Assembly (NCBI GenBank): GCA_031259605.1
Contig: JAIRLE010000163.1
Location: 1-25,918, forward strand
Direction of reading: 5' to 3'
DNA length: 25,918 nucleotides
From: Zoogloeaceae bacterium
Lineage (GTDB): Bacteria; Pseudomonadota; Gammaproteobacteria; Burkholderiales; Rhodocyclaceae
Shown: piece by piece, positions 7,079 through 14,208 of the stretch
Position numbering within the stretch: position 1 is the stretch's first letter
Layout: the number at the start of each line of letters is the position of its first letter
Program-made: the position numbers and the translations under genes
Notes under the pieces: generated by a model
The model's database searches: none
Told to the model about the DNA's origin: nothing
Seen by the model: the letters and a program-made list of their open reading frames with translations, nothing else

Positions 7079-8880
7079 GGCGTACCGGCCGCCAGCGCGC
7101 GTCGCAGGTTTTGCGCGAAAGGCTCCGCCGCCTGGAATCCCACGACCCGCAAGCCGTGAATCTCCGTGCCCGTCGCGTCGAAGAAGAGAATGCCCGGCGG
7201 ACCATAAAGCTGGAAGCGTTGCAACAGCGCCTTGTCTTCGGCGCTGTTGGCGGTGACATCGACTTGCAGGCGGATGAATTCCCGCATCAGGCTTTGCACG
7301 TTCGCGTCGCGGAAGGTAAAGCGTTCCATCTCCTTGCAGGCGACGCACCAGTCGGCGTAAAAATCCAGCAATACCGGCTGCCCCGCTGTTTGCAAACGGG
7401 TTTCCAGTTCGCCCAGTGTGCGCACACGTTCGAAGGGCAATGCGCGTTCCTCCGGCGCGGCGGAGGCGGAAGCACGCAGGATGGCGAGCGGTTGCAGCGG
7501 GTCACGGCTGCCCGCCAGCGTACCGATGAACAACGCCGCGCCCCAGAGCAGCAGGAGCATGCCCATCGCCTTGAAAAAGCGCAACACGCCTTTGGCCTCC
7601 GGCGGCAGGGTGTCGAGGACGCGCAGACGCATGGCCGCAACCAGCGACAGCACGGCGTAGGCGAGCATCGCCGCCGCTGGCGGCGCGACGGGCGTCACCA
7701 GCCAGACGGCGAAGAACATGAGCAGAAAGCCGAATCCCTGTTTGATCGCTTCCATCCACGCGCCGACGCGCGGCAGCCACGCGCCCGCCGAAGTGCCGAC
7801 AATCAGGAGCGGCGTGCCCATGCCCAGCGCCATGACAAACAGGACGACGCCGCCCAAAAGCGCGTCGCCGCTCTGCCCGATGTAGATCAGTACGCCCGCC
7901 AGCGGCGCGGCGACGCAGGGACCGACGATCAGCGCCGAGAGCGCGCCCATGAGGAAAACCGCGAAAAAATGCCCGCCGCGCAGACGCCGCGCCCGCGCCG
8001 CCAGGAGACTTTGCAGGCGCACCGGCACTTGTAGCGTATAGAAACCGAACATGGAACCCGCCAGCAGCACGAGGATGCCCGCAAAGGCGGAAAGTACCCA
8101 GGCGTTTTGCAGGGCGGCGGCAAGGAGACTGCCGGAAAGCCCGCTCGCCACGCCCGCGACGGCATAGACGATGGCCATGCCGAACACATAGGAAGAGGAA
8201 AGGGCGAAGGCGCGGCGTTTATTCAGGGTCTCGGCTTTTTCCCGTTGGGCGTGACCGACGATGATGCCAGAGAGGATGGGCAGCATGGGAAAGACGCAGG
8301 GCGTCAGCGACAACCCCAGTCCGGCGATAAAGAAGAAGGCGAGCTTGCCCCAGAATCCGGCCTCGCCCAGGACGGCGGCAAAACTGGTGTCGTTATTCTC
8401 CGCCGCCGTTTCCATCCGCGCGGCTTCCGGCGCGGGGAAATCGCCTTCAGCGGGCAGTTCGGCGCTCAGGGTCTGCGTCTGCGGCAGGTAGCACAGTCCC
8501 GCGTCCGCGCAGCCCTGCGAAGTCACCGACAAGTCAAAACGCATGGGCGCGCGCATGGTGCGCTCTACCGGCAGGCGAATGGCGACGGTGTCACGGAACA
8601 CTTCCACCCTGCCGAAACTTTCATCCAGCTTTTCCTTGCCCGCCGGGATTTCCGCCGCGCCCAACCGTGCCATGTCGGCGGCAAAACGAAAACGGTCGCG
8701 GTACAGGTAGTAGCCGGGGAGAATGGCAAAACGCACTTCCAGCGTCCGATCGTCGAGCGCGCGCACGGCGGGTTTGAAGGCAACGAGCGGATCAAGGAAT
8801 TCCTGCGCCAGGGCGACGGACGGCAGCGCGGCGCAGGCGAGGAAAAGGAGCGGGAGAAAGCGTTTCAGCAGAAGGCGCAT
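7075..8880 (-). CDS. dsbD: Thiol:disulfide interchange protein DsbD
   Basis: This 601-residue transmembrane reductase carries electrons from cytoplasmic thioredoxin to periplasmic DsbC- and CcmG-type proteins. There is a signal peptide, MRLLLKRFLPLLFLACAALP, with likely cleavage after ALA (residue 25). The periplasmic alpha domain has the cysteine pair C124/C130 (CADAGLC). The membrane domain has about eight spans, with C195 in LTPCVFPMLP and C322 in GPCVAAP. The C-terminal thioredoxin-like gamma domain has WCVAC (C512/C515). All six catalytic cysteines are therefore present. The start at 8880 puts the signal peptide at the N terminus; it overlaps the cutA 3' end by 16 nt. Confidence 0.96.
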   Translation of the reverse strand: MRLLLKRFLPLLFLACAALPSVALAQEFLDPLVAFKPAVRALDDRTLEVRFAILPGYYLYRDRFRFAADMARLGAAEIPAGKEKLDESFGRVEVFRDTVAIRLPVERTMRAPMRFDLSVTSQGCADAGLCYLPQTQTLSAELPAEGDFPAPEAARMETAAENNDTSFAAVLGEAGFWGKLAFFFIAGLGLSLTPCVFPMLPILSGIIVGHAQREKAETLNKRRAFALSSSYVFGMAIVYAVAGVASGLSGSLLAAALQNAWVLSAFAGILVLLAGSMFGFYTLQVPVRLQSLLAARARRLRGGHFFAVFLMGALSALIVGPCVAAPLAGVLIYIGQSGDALLGGVVLFVMALGMGTPLLIVGTSAGAWLPRVGAWMEAIKQGFGFLLMFFAVWLVTPVAPPAAAMLAYAVLSLVAAMRLRVLDTLPPEAKGVLRFFKAMGMLLLLWGAALFIGTLAGSRDPLQPLAILRASASAAPEERALPFERVRTLGELETRLQTAGQPVLLDFYADWCVACKEMERFTFRDANVQSLMREFIRLQVDVTANSAEDKALLQRFQLYGPPGILFFDATGTEIHGLRVVGFQAAEPFAQNLRRALAAGTP

Positions 8881-9203
8881 GACGGTTCCGTTTCCTTTTT
8901 TATCCATTCCAGGTAGGCGGGCAGGCCGACGGTCAGCGGCAGGGCGATGATTTCCGGCAATTCGTAGGGGTGCAGGGCGCGAATCCGTGCCTCCAGCGCG
9001 GCGTAGCGCGGGCGCGTGGTTTTGATGAAGAGCGGAATTTCCGCCGCCGTTTCCACCTTGCCTTGCCAGCGATACACGGAACGGCAGGCGGGCAACACGT
9101 TGACGCAGGCGGCAAGCCCCTGCTCCACCAGCGCGCGCGCCATGCGTTCGGCGCTTTTCATATCGGGAAAGGTCGTGATGACCAGGAGCGTATCGGCGGG
9201 CAT
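8865..9203 (-). CDS. cutA: Divalent-cation tolerance protein CutA
   Basis: This 112-residue small trimeric protein is of the CutA1 family, linked to copper/divalent-cation tolerance, with its molecular role still unsettled. Family motifs are TTFPDMKSAERMARALVEQG, LAACVNVLP, YRWQGKVE, and HPYELPEIIALP near the C terminus. The start at 9203 overlaps the thrH stop as ATGA. Its 3' end runs 16 nt into dsbD. Pairing of cutA with dsbD is a common proteobacterial arrangement, as I recall it. Confidence 0.93.
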   Translation of the reverse strand: MPADTLLVITTFPDMKSAERMARALVEQGLAACVNVLPACRSVYRWQGKVETAAEIPLFIKTTRPRYAALEARIRALHPYELPEIIALPLTVGLPAYLEWIKKETEPSCAFC

Positions 9204-9814
9204 CAGGCGGCGCGCAGGAAGGCGGCGTCGATTTCGGCGCGCAGGGCGGCGTAATCCGTCACCACGGGGAATTGCGGAAATTCGCGGACGACGTTTTCTG
9301 GCGGGCAAAAAAGAATGCCGCCATGCGCTTCGCCCAACATGGCGGTGTCGTTGTAGGAATCGCCCGCCGCGACGACCCTGAAATTCAGTTCCTTCAACCG
9401 GCGCACGGCTTCCTGTTTCTGGTTGGGCAGGCGCAAACGGTAATTGACGACAAAGCCTTGCGCGTCCGTTTCCAGACTGTGGCAAAACAGCGTCGGCCAG
9501 TTCAGTTGGCGCATCAGCGGCTGGGCGAATTCATAGAAGGTGTCGGAGAGGATGATCAATTGATAGTGTTCGCGCAGGCCATCGAGAAACGCCCGCGCCC
9601 CCGGCATCGGCCCCATGTCGGCAATGACTTTCTGGATGTCCGGCAGTCCAAGCCCGTGCTGGCGCAGTTCGCGCAGACGAAAGGTCATCAGCCGGTCGTA
9701 ATCCGGCTCGTCGCGTGTCGTGCGGCGCAGGGCGTCGATGTCGACGCGCTTCGCGAATTCCACCCAGATTTCCGGCGCCAGCACCCCTTCCATATCAAGA
9801 CAGACCACACGCAC
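9203..9814 (-). CDS. thrH: HAD-family phosphoserine/homoserine phosphotransferase ThrH
   Basis: This 203-residue HAD-superfamily enzyme resembles Pseudomonas ThrH, which moves phosphate from phosphoserine to homoserine and has phosphoserine phosphatase activity. Motif I is CLDMEGVLAPEIW, with the ThrH-type glutamate after the nucleophile Asp. Motif II is IILSDTFYEFAQPLMRQL and the motif III/IV region is AAGDSYNDTAMLGEAHGGIL. The ending PENVVREFPQFPVV also matches ThrH. It starts with GTG (9812-9814), with GGGAG 6 nt upstream. It is the first gene of the thrH-cutA-dsbD-pgpA run. Whether it mainly serves serine or threonine synthesis cannot be told from sequence. Confidence 0.9.
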   Translation of the reverse strand: MRVVCLDMEGVLAPEIWVEFAKRVDIDALRRTTRDEPDYDRLMTFRLRELRQHGLGLPDIQKVIADMGPMPGARAFLDGLREHYQLIILSDTFYEFAQPLMRQLNWPTLFCHSLETDAQGFVVNYRLRLPNQKQEAVRRLKELNFRVVAAGDSYNDTAMLGEAHGGILFCPPENVVREFPQFPVVTDYAALRAEIDAAFLRAA

Positions 9815-9845
9815 GACAAACTCCCGGCAAAATTGAGGAACGGTG

Positions 9846-9875
9846 ATTCTACCCGATGCGCCGCCTTCCGGTCAG
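9846..9875 (-). promoter_or_regulatory. Candidate thrH promoter
   Basis: On the minus strand, -35-like CTGACC (complement of 9870-9875), an 18-nt spacer, then TAGAAT (complement of 9846-9851), ending 31 nt before the GTG start of thrH. Confidence 0.5.
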
Positions 9876-9905
9876 TCGTTCCTGTTCGCCGCCAGGGCAA
9901 TCGCA

Positions 9906-9980
9906 TGGATGCCGACATCGTATTTACAGCCCGCGCAGCCGCAAAAATCAAGGCGTCTGGAACAAGGTACTGGAGTTGCT
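9906..9980 (+). pseudogene. Possible fragment of an erpA/iscA-like iron-sulfur carrier gene
   Basis: From the ATG at 9906 the reading begins MDADIVFTARAAAKIKAS. This resembles the start of the HesB/ErpA domain (…VFTDAAAAKVKEL…). The resemblance stops after about 18 residues, just before the hairpin cluster, and none of the conserved cysteine-containing core follows. erpA commonly lies beside rplM-rpsI in betaproteobacteria, which fits the position. The match is short and was made by eye. Confidence 0.3.
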
Positions 9981-9994
9981 TCCCCCCCCCTCCC

Positions 9995-10091
9995 GGCGCT
10001 GAAGCGCCACCCTCTCCCGCGAAGCGGGAGAGGGGAGATATCCGGGGCTTCGCCCCGGCAAAAATTGGCGACAGCCCTGAAGGGCTGTCGC
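9995..10091 (+). repeat. Four consecutive hairpins upstream of rplM
   Basis: Four inverted repeats stand in a row: GGCGC-TGAA-GCGCC (9995-10008); an 11-bp stem CCCTCTCCCGC (10010-10020)/GCGGGAGAGGG (10024-10034) with loop GAA; CCGGGGC-TTC-GCCCCGG (10042-10058); and GCGACAGCCC-TGAA-GGGCTGTCGC (10068-10091). The last is the same hairpin as in the repeats at 2-84 and 5225-5308, including the trailing TGATTTT. The first two resemble, in reverse complement, 20513-20546. A run of nine C precedes the cluster (9982-9990). Confidence 0.85.
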
Positions 10092-10123
10092 TGATTTTCG
10101 GCGCGAGATTGTCCTGGGACGAT

Positions 10124-10152
10124 TTGACATGTACCGTGCTTCCGCCTAGAAT
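10124..10152 (+). promoter_or_regulatory. Sigma-70 promoter of rplM-rpsI
   Basis: TTGACA (10124-10129), a 17-nt spacer, then TAGAAT (10147-10152), 40 nt before the rplM start. It has a perfect -35, ideal spacing and one mismatch in the -10, so it should be strong. Confidence 0.8.
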
Positions 10153-10192
10153 CCCGCCTCTTTTGATTTTTGTGGACAAAGGAATGCCGTCA

Positions 10193-10627
10193 ATGAAAAC
10201 TTTTTCCGCCAAACCGCATGAGGTAGCGCGCGAATGGTTCGTGGTGGACGCCACGGACAAGGTGCTGGGCCGTCTGGCCAGCGAGATTGCGCGCCGTTTG
10301 CGCGGCAAGCACAAGGCCATCTACACGCCGCATGTCGATACCGGCGATTTCATCGTCGTCACCAACGTGGAAAAACTGCGCGTCACCGGCAACAAGGCCG
10401 AAGACAAAAAGTACTTCCGTCATACCGGCTTTCCCGGCGGCATCTACGAAACCAGCTTTGCCAAGATGCAGCAGCGCTTTCCCGCGCGCATCCTGGAAAA
10501 GGCCGTCAAGGGCATGTTGCCCAAGGGGCCATTGGGCTACGCCATGCTGAAAAAGCTGAAATGCTACGCGGGCGCGCAACATCCCCATGCCGCCCAGCAA
10601 CCCCGCACACTGGAAATTCAAGGATAA
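10193..10627 (+). CDS. rplM: 50S ribosomal protein L13
   Basis: This 144-residue protein is an early-assembly component of the large subunit. It begins MKTFSAKPHEVAREWFVVDA and continues LGRLASEIARRLRGKHK; KGMLPKGPLG and YAGAQHPHAAQQP are also L13 hallmarks. ATG 10193 is preferred over in-frame ATG 10184 because AAAGGA lies about 10 nt upstream of the former and is too close to the latter. It is cotranscribed with rpsI, 4 nt downstream. Confidence 0.96.
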   Translation: MKTFSAKPHEVAREWFVVDATDKVLGRLASEIARRLRGKHKAIYTPHVDTGDFIVVTNVEKLRVTGNKAEDKKYFRHTGFPGGIYETSFAKMQQRFPARILEKAVKGMLPKGPLGYAMLKKLKCYAGAQHPHAAQQPRTLEIQG

Positions 10628-10631
10628 AAAC

Positions 10632-11024
10632 ATGGCAGTCAGTTATTACTACGGCACGGGGCGGCGCAAGAGCGCTGTGGCTCGCGTGTTCATGAAGCGC
10701 GGCTCCGGCGCAATCGTTGTGAATGGCAAGCCGCTGGATGTCTTCTTTTCGCGCGAGACCGGGCGCATGGTGGTGCGGCAACCGCTGGTGCTGGTCAACC
10801 AGTTGGAAGGCTTCGACATCAAGGTCAATGTGACCGGCGGCGGCGAATCCGGACAGGCGGGCGCGGTGCGTCACGGCATCACCCGCGCCCTGCTCGAATA
10901 CGACGCCGCGCTGAAACCGGCACTCTCCGGCGCGGGGTTCGTGACCCGCGACGCGCGCGAGGTGGAGCGCAAGAAGGTCGGCCTGCACAAGGCGCGGCGC
11001 AGGAAACAGTTCTCCAAACGCTGA
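10632..11024 (+). CDS. rpsI: 30S ribosomal protein S9
   Basis: At 130 residues this equals the E. coli length. S9 has a C-terminal tail that reaches the P site of the small subunit. YYYGTGRRKSAVARVF at the N terminus, GGGESGQAGAVRHGITRALL in the middle and the basic end KARRRKQFSKR are diagnostic. It ends just before a rho-independent terminator, so rplM-rpsI is a closed two-gene unit. Confidence 0.97.
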   Translation: MAVSYYYGTGRRKSAVARVFMKRGSGAIVVNGKPLDVFFSRETGRMVVRQPLVLVNQLEGFDIKVNVTGGGESGQAGAVRHGITRALLEYDAALKPALSGAGFVTRDAREVERKKVGLHKARRRKQFSKR

Positions 11025-11046
11025 GTTCCGTTTGGCGCTCCGTCAG

Positions 11047-11075
11047 AACCGTCCGGCTCGTTCCGGGCGGTTTTT
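11047..11075 (+). terminator. Rho-independent terminator of rplM-rpsI
   Basis: AACCGTCCGG (11047-11056), loop CTCGTT, then CCGGGCGGTT (11063-11072) running into TTT. The 10-bp stem has one T-G pair and a T-run of five. It lies 23 nt after rpsI. Confidence 0.85.
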
Positions 11076-11130
11076 GCCCTTCGCCCTGCCCGTGTTCTCC
11101 GGAAAAATTGAAAAAGATGGAGAAAAGGCA

Positions 11131-11159
11131 TTGACAGGACAAAAAAACCAGGACAGAAT
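11131..11159 (+). promoter_or_regulatory. Sigma-70 promoter of the spc operon
   Basis: TTGACA (11131-11136), a 17-nt spacer, then CAGAAT (11154-11159). The -35 is perfect and the -10 matches at four of six positions. The leader to rplN is roughly 100 nt. With the terminator just upstream, this shows that rplN starts a new transcript. Confidence 0.72.
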
Positions 11160-11265
11160 CACCGTTTTTGTTTCTTGCGGCCTTCCTGGCTGCGGGTCAA
11201 GACTAGTCTCCCTTGCGGGATCCAAGACTGTCCGCCTTTGCTGGCGGGATAAGTTGGAGTGAAAA

Positions 11266-11634
11266 ATGATTCAGATGCAAACGGTTCTGAACGTAGCCGA
11301 CAATACCGGCGCGCGTTCAGTGATGTGTATCAAGGTATTGGGCGGCTCGCGCCGCCGCTATGCCGGCATAGGCGACGTGATCAAGGTCAGCGTCAAGGAC
11401 GCCGCGCCGCGCGGTCGCGTCAAGAAAGGCGATGTGTATAACGCCGTGGTGGTGCGTACCGCCAAGGGCGTGCGCCGTCCGGATGGTTCCGTGGTGAAGT
11501 TCGACGGCAATGCCGCCGTGCTCTTGAACAACAAGCTGGAGCCGATCGGCACCCGCATCTTCGGACCGGTGACGCGCGAATTGCGTACCGAGCGTTACAT
11601 GAAGATCGTGTCGCTCGCGCCGGAAGTGCTTTAG
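11266..11634 (+). CDS. rplN: 50S ribosomal protein L14
   Basis: This 122-residue protein sits at the subunit interface near helix 14 of 23S rRNA. It begins MIQMQTVLNVADNTGARSVM, and PRGRVKKGDVYNAVVVRT and NNKLEPIGTRIFGPVTREL are L14 hallmarks. It is the first gene of the spc operon. rpsQ and the rest of the S10 operon, which often precede it, are replaced by rpsI. TTGGAG lies 7 nt before the ATG. Confidence 0.97.
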   Translation: MIQMQTVLNVADNTGARSVMCIKVLGGSRRRYAGIGDVIKVSVKDAAPRGRVKKGDVYNAVVVRTAKGVRRPDGSVVKFDGNAAVLLNNKLEPIGTRIFGPVTRELRTERYMKIVSLAPEVL

Positions 11635-11649
11635 GGAGCCAGACGGAAA

Positions 11650-11985
11650 ATGAACAAGATTTGCAAGGGCGATGAAGTGATCGTCATCGCGGGCAAGGAC
11701 AAGGGGCGTCGCGGCACGGTAACGTCGCGCGTGGATGCCGGACATGTGCTGGTGGATGGCATCAACATCGCCAAGAAGCATGTGCGTCCGAATCCGGTCA
11801 AGGAGGAGACGGGAGGCATCGTGCAGAAGGCCATGCCCATCCATGTCTCCAATGTGGCGCTTTTCAACCCGGCCACAGGCAAGGCCGACAAGGTTCGCAT
11901 CCAGGTGAAAACGGTTGAGGGCGGGCGCAAGAAGGTGGAACGGACTCGCGTATTCAAGTCAAGCGGCGAGTTGGTGAAGATATAA
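11650..11985 (+). CDS. rplX: 50S ribosomal protein L24
   Basis: This 111-residue protein is an assembly initiator of the large subunit. The KOW-type start KGDEVIVIAGKDKGRRGTV is diagnostic, followed by GINIAKKHVRPNP and IHVSNVALFNP. It is a few residues longer than the E. coli protein at the C terminus. It sits 15 nt after rplN and 11 nt before rplE. Confidence 0.96.
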   Translation: MNKICKGDEVIVIAGKDKGRRGTVTSRVDAGHVLVDGINIAKKHVRPNPVKEETGGIVQKAMPIHVSNVALFNPATGKADKVRIQVKTVEGGRKKVERTRVFKSSGELVKI

Positions 11986-11996
11986 GGAAAACGGAT

Positions 11997-12536
11997 ATGG
12001 CTCGCTTGTTTGAAATCTACAAAAAGGATGTGTTGCCGGACATGGTCAAGCGCTTTGGCTACAAGTCCGTCATGGAAGCGCCGCGCATCACCAAGGTTAC
12101 GCTGAACATGGGCGTGGGCGAGGCGGTGGCGGACAAGAAGGCGCTGGAAAACGCCGTGGGCGACATGCGGAAGATTGCCGGACAAAAGCCCGTGATCACC
12201 AAGGCGAAGAAATCCATTGCCGGGTTCAAGATTCGTGACGGCTATCCAATCGGCTGCATGGTGACGCTGCGCGGCCCGCGCATGTATGAATTCATCGATC
12301 GCCTGGTCAGCGTGGCGCTGCCGCGGGTGCGCGACTTTCGCGGCATTGTCGGCAAGGGTTTCGATGGCCGCGGCAATTTCAACATGGGCGTGAAAGAGCA
12401 GATAGTCTTTCCCGAAATCGAGTACGACAAGGTCGACGCGATCCGGGGCATGAACATCAGTATCACCACTACCGCCAAGACCGACGAGGAGTGCAAGGCA
12501 CTGCTCGGCGCGTTCAGGTTTCCTTTCAAGAATTGA
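11997..12536 (+). CDS. rplE: 50S ribosomal protein L5
   Basis: At 179 residues this is the standard length. L5 binds 5S rRNA and contacts the P-site tRNA. Family segments are KVTLNMGVGEAVADKKALE, GQKPVITKAKKSIAGFKIR, GYPIGCMVTLRG and GRGNFNMGVKEQIVFPEI. It is followed by rpsN after 7 nt. Confidence 0.97.
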   Translation: MARLFEIYKKDVLPDMVKRFGYKSVMEAPRITKVTLNMGVGEAVADKKALENAVGDMRKIAGQKPVITKAKKSIAGFKIRDGYPIGCMVTLRGPRMYEFIDRLVSVALPRVRDFRGIVGKGFDGRGNFNMGVKEQIVFPEIEYDKVDAIRGMNISITTTAKTDEECKALLGAFRFPFKN

Positions 12537-12543
12537 GGCCAGG

Positions 12544-12849
12544 ATGGCAAAACTTGCCCTGATCAACCGCGAAGAAAAACGCCGCGCACTGGTGGCGAAA
12601 TTCGCGAAGAAACGCGCGGCGTTGTTGGCCGTTGTCAATGACGCCAATCTTTCCGATGTCGAGCGTTATGCAGCCCGTTTGAAACTGCAGCAGCTTCCCC
12701 GGAATGCCAGCCCTTCCCGGCTGCGGAATCGTTGCCAGCTTACCGGGCGTCCGCGCGGCGTGTTCCGCAAGTTCGGCATGTGTCGCAACAAGATCCGCGA
12801 ACTGGCCTTCGATGGCCAGATCCCGGGTGTGGTCAAGGCAAGCTGGTAA
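12544..12849 (+). CDS. rpsN: 30S ribosomal protein S14 (zinc-free type)
   Basis: This 101-residue head protein of the small subunit shows the ending NRCQLTGRPRGVFRKFGMCR and then KIRELAFDGQIPGVVKASW, which is typical. The length and the lack of the CxxC pairs put it in the long, zinc-independent form usual in proteobacteria. It starts MAKLALINREEKRRALVAKF. Confidence 0.97.
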   Translation: MAKLALINREEKRRALVAKFAKKRAALLAVVNDANLSDVERYAARLKLQQLPRNASPSRLRNRCQLTGRPRGVFRKFGMCRNKIRELAFDGQIPGVVKASW

Positions 12850-12867
12850 GCCAAGGAGAATAGAAAT

Positions 12868-13266
12868 ATGGCGATGAGCGATCCGATCGCGGATATGTTG
12901 ACCCGCATTCGCAATGCCCAGATGGCGGAAAAATCCGCCGTGACGATGCCGTCTTCCAAATTGAAGACGGCGATTGCCGCCGTGCTGAAGGAAGAGGGCT
13001 ATGTCGAAGACTACGCGGTCAAGGCGGTTGCGGGCAACAAGAGCACACTGGAAATTGCCCTGAAATATCATGCCGGCCGACCGGTGATCGAGAGGATCGA
13101 GCGCGTCTCCAAGCCGGGGCTGCGCATTTACAAGGGATCCGGCGACATTCCCCGCGTCATGAACGGCCTGGGGATTGCCATCGTGTCGACGCCGAAAGGC
13201 GTGATGACGGATCGCAGGGCGCGCGCAACCCATGTGGGCGGCGAAGTGCTTTGCATTGTGGCGTAA
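12868..13266 (+). CDS. rpsH: 30S ribosomal protein S8
   Basis: This 132-residue protein binds 16S rRNA and, in E. coli, represses the spc operon through its mRNA. It begins MAMSDPIADMLTRIRNAQ and has KPGLRIYKGSGDIPRVMNGL and the C-terminal GGEVLCIVA. ATG 12868 is chosen over 12874 because AAGGAG is 9 nt upstream of the first and 15 of the second. Confidence 0.97.
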   Translation: MAMSDPIADMLTRIRNAQMAEKSAVTMPSSKLKTAIAAVLKEEGYVEDYAVKAVAGNKSTLEIALKYHAGRPVIERIERVSKPGLRIYKGSGDIPRVMNGLGIAIVSTPKGVMTDRRARATHVGGEVLCIVA

Positions 13267-13277
13267 GGAAGAAAAAG

Positions 13278-13811
13278 ATGTCACGAATTGGCAAGAATCC
13301 GATTACCCTGCCCGCAGGCGTCGAAGTCAGCGCCAGCGCGCGGGAAATCACCGTCAAGGGGCCGCTGGGCGTCCTGACGGCGGCGGCGCACCCGGCGGTG
13401 GACGTCAAGGTGGAGGGCGGCAGCGTCGTTTGCGCCCGCGTGGGCGGCGCGGCAAACGCTTCCGCCATGTGGGGCACCATGCGCGCCAACCTGAACAACA
13501 TGGTGACGGGCGTCTCCAGGGGGTTCGAGAAGAAGCTGACGCTGGTCGGCGTGGGCTATCGCGCTCAGGCGCAGGGCGACACGGTCAACCTGACGCTGGG
13601 GTTTTCGCATCCGGTGGCGCACAAGATGCCGGCGGGCGTGAAGGTGGAAACGCCGTCGCAAACCGAGATCGTCATCAAGGGTATCGATCGGCAGAAGGTC
13701 GGTCAGGCGGCTGCCGAGGTGCGCGCCTACCGCAGTCCGGAACCCTATAAGGGCAAGGGGGTGCGCTATGCCGACGAAGTGGTTGTTCTCAAGGAAACCA
13801 AGAAGAAGTAA
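13278..13811 (+). CDS. rplF: 50S ribosomal protein L6
   Basis: At 177 residues this equals E. coli L6, which lies near the sarcin-ricin loop region. It begins MSRIGKNPITLPAGVEVSAS; GVGYRAQAQG, LTLGFSHPV and AYRSPEPYKGKGVRYADE are diagnostic. The frame is open to 13251, but MSRIGKNP is the family start and is preceded by GGAAG. Confidence 0.97.
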   Translation: MSRIGKNPITLPAGVEVSASAREITVKGPLGVLTAAAHPAVDVKVEGGSVVCARVGGAANASAMWGTMRANLNNMVTGVSRGFEKKLTLVGVGYRAQAQGDTVNLTLGFSHPVAHKMPAGVKVETPSQTEIVIKGIDRQKVGQAAAEVRAYRSPEPYKGKGVRYADEVVVLKETKKK

Positions 13812-13819
13812 GGTGCCAT

Positions 13820-14176
13820 ATGCTTGATAAAAAACAGGCGCGTTTGCGCCGCGCCCGCAAGTCCAGAGCCAAGATTGCCGAATTGAAGGCGGTGCGCCTG
13901 TGCGTGAATCGCACGAATACGCACATGTACGCCCAAGTCATCGGTCCTGGCGGCGGCAAGGTGCTGGCGGCGGCTTCCACGCTGGAAGCGGAAGTCAGGA
14001 AAAATCTGCCGAATGGCGGCAACAAGGCGGCGGCCAGTGCCGTCGGCAAGCTGATTGCCGAGCGCGCCAGGGCTGTCGGCGTGGAGACGGTGGCTTTTGA
14101 CCGTTCCGGCTTTCAGTATCACGGTCGCGTCCAGGCGCTGGCTGAAGCCGCCCGTGAAAACGGTCTCAAATTCTGA
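13820..14176 (+). CDS. rplR: 50S ribosomal protein L18
   Basis: This 118-residue protein binds 5S rRNA together with L5 and L25. It has a basic N terminus (MLDKKQARLRRARKSRAKI), then RLCVNRTNTHMYAQVI and the C-terminal AFDRSGFQYHGRVQALAEAA. It begins 8 nt after rplF. Confidence 0.96.
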   Translation: MLDKKQARLRRARKSRAKIAELKAVRLCVNRTNTHMYAQVIGPGGGKVLAAASTLEAEVRKNLPNGGNKAAASAVGKLIAERARAVGVETVAFDRSGFQYHGRVQALAEAARENGLKF

Positions 14177-14208
14177 TGCCCGGCAATGAGACGAGGACGA
14201 GGTTGAAA

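Noticed and set aside
9995..10091. CRISPR-like array
   Set aside because: The hairpins differ from each other, spacing is irregular and there are no unique spacers between identical repeats.
10167..10181. TTTGTGGACAAAGG before rplM as a DnaA box
   Set aside because: It reads TTGTCCACA on the minus strand, one base off the consensus in a position normally A or T, and it is a single site with no cluster.
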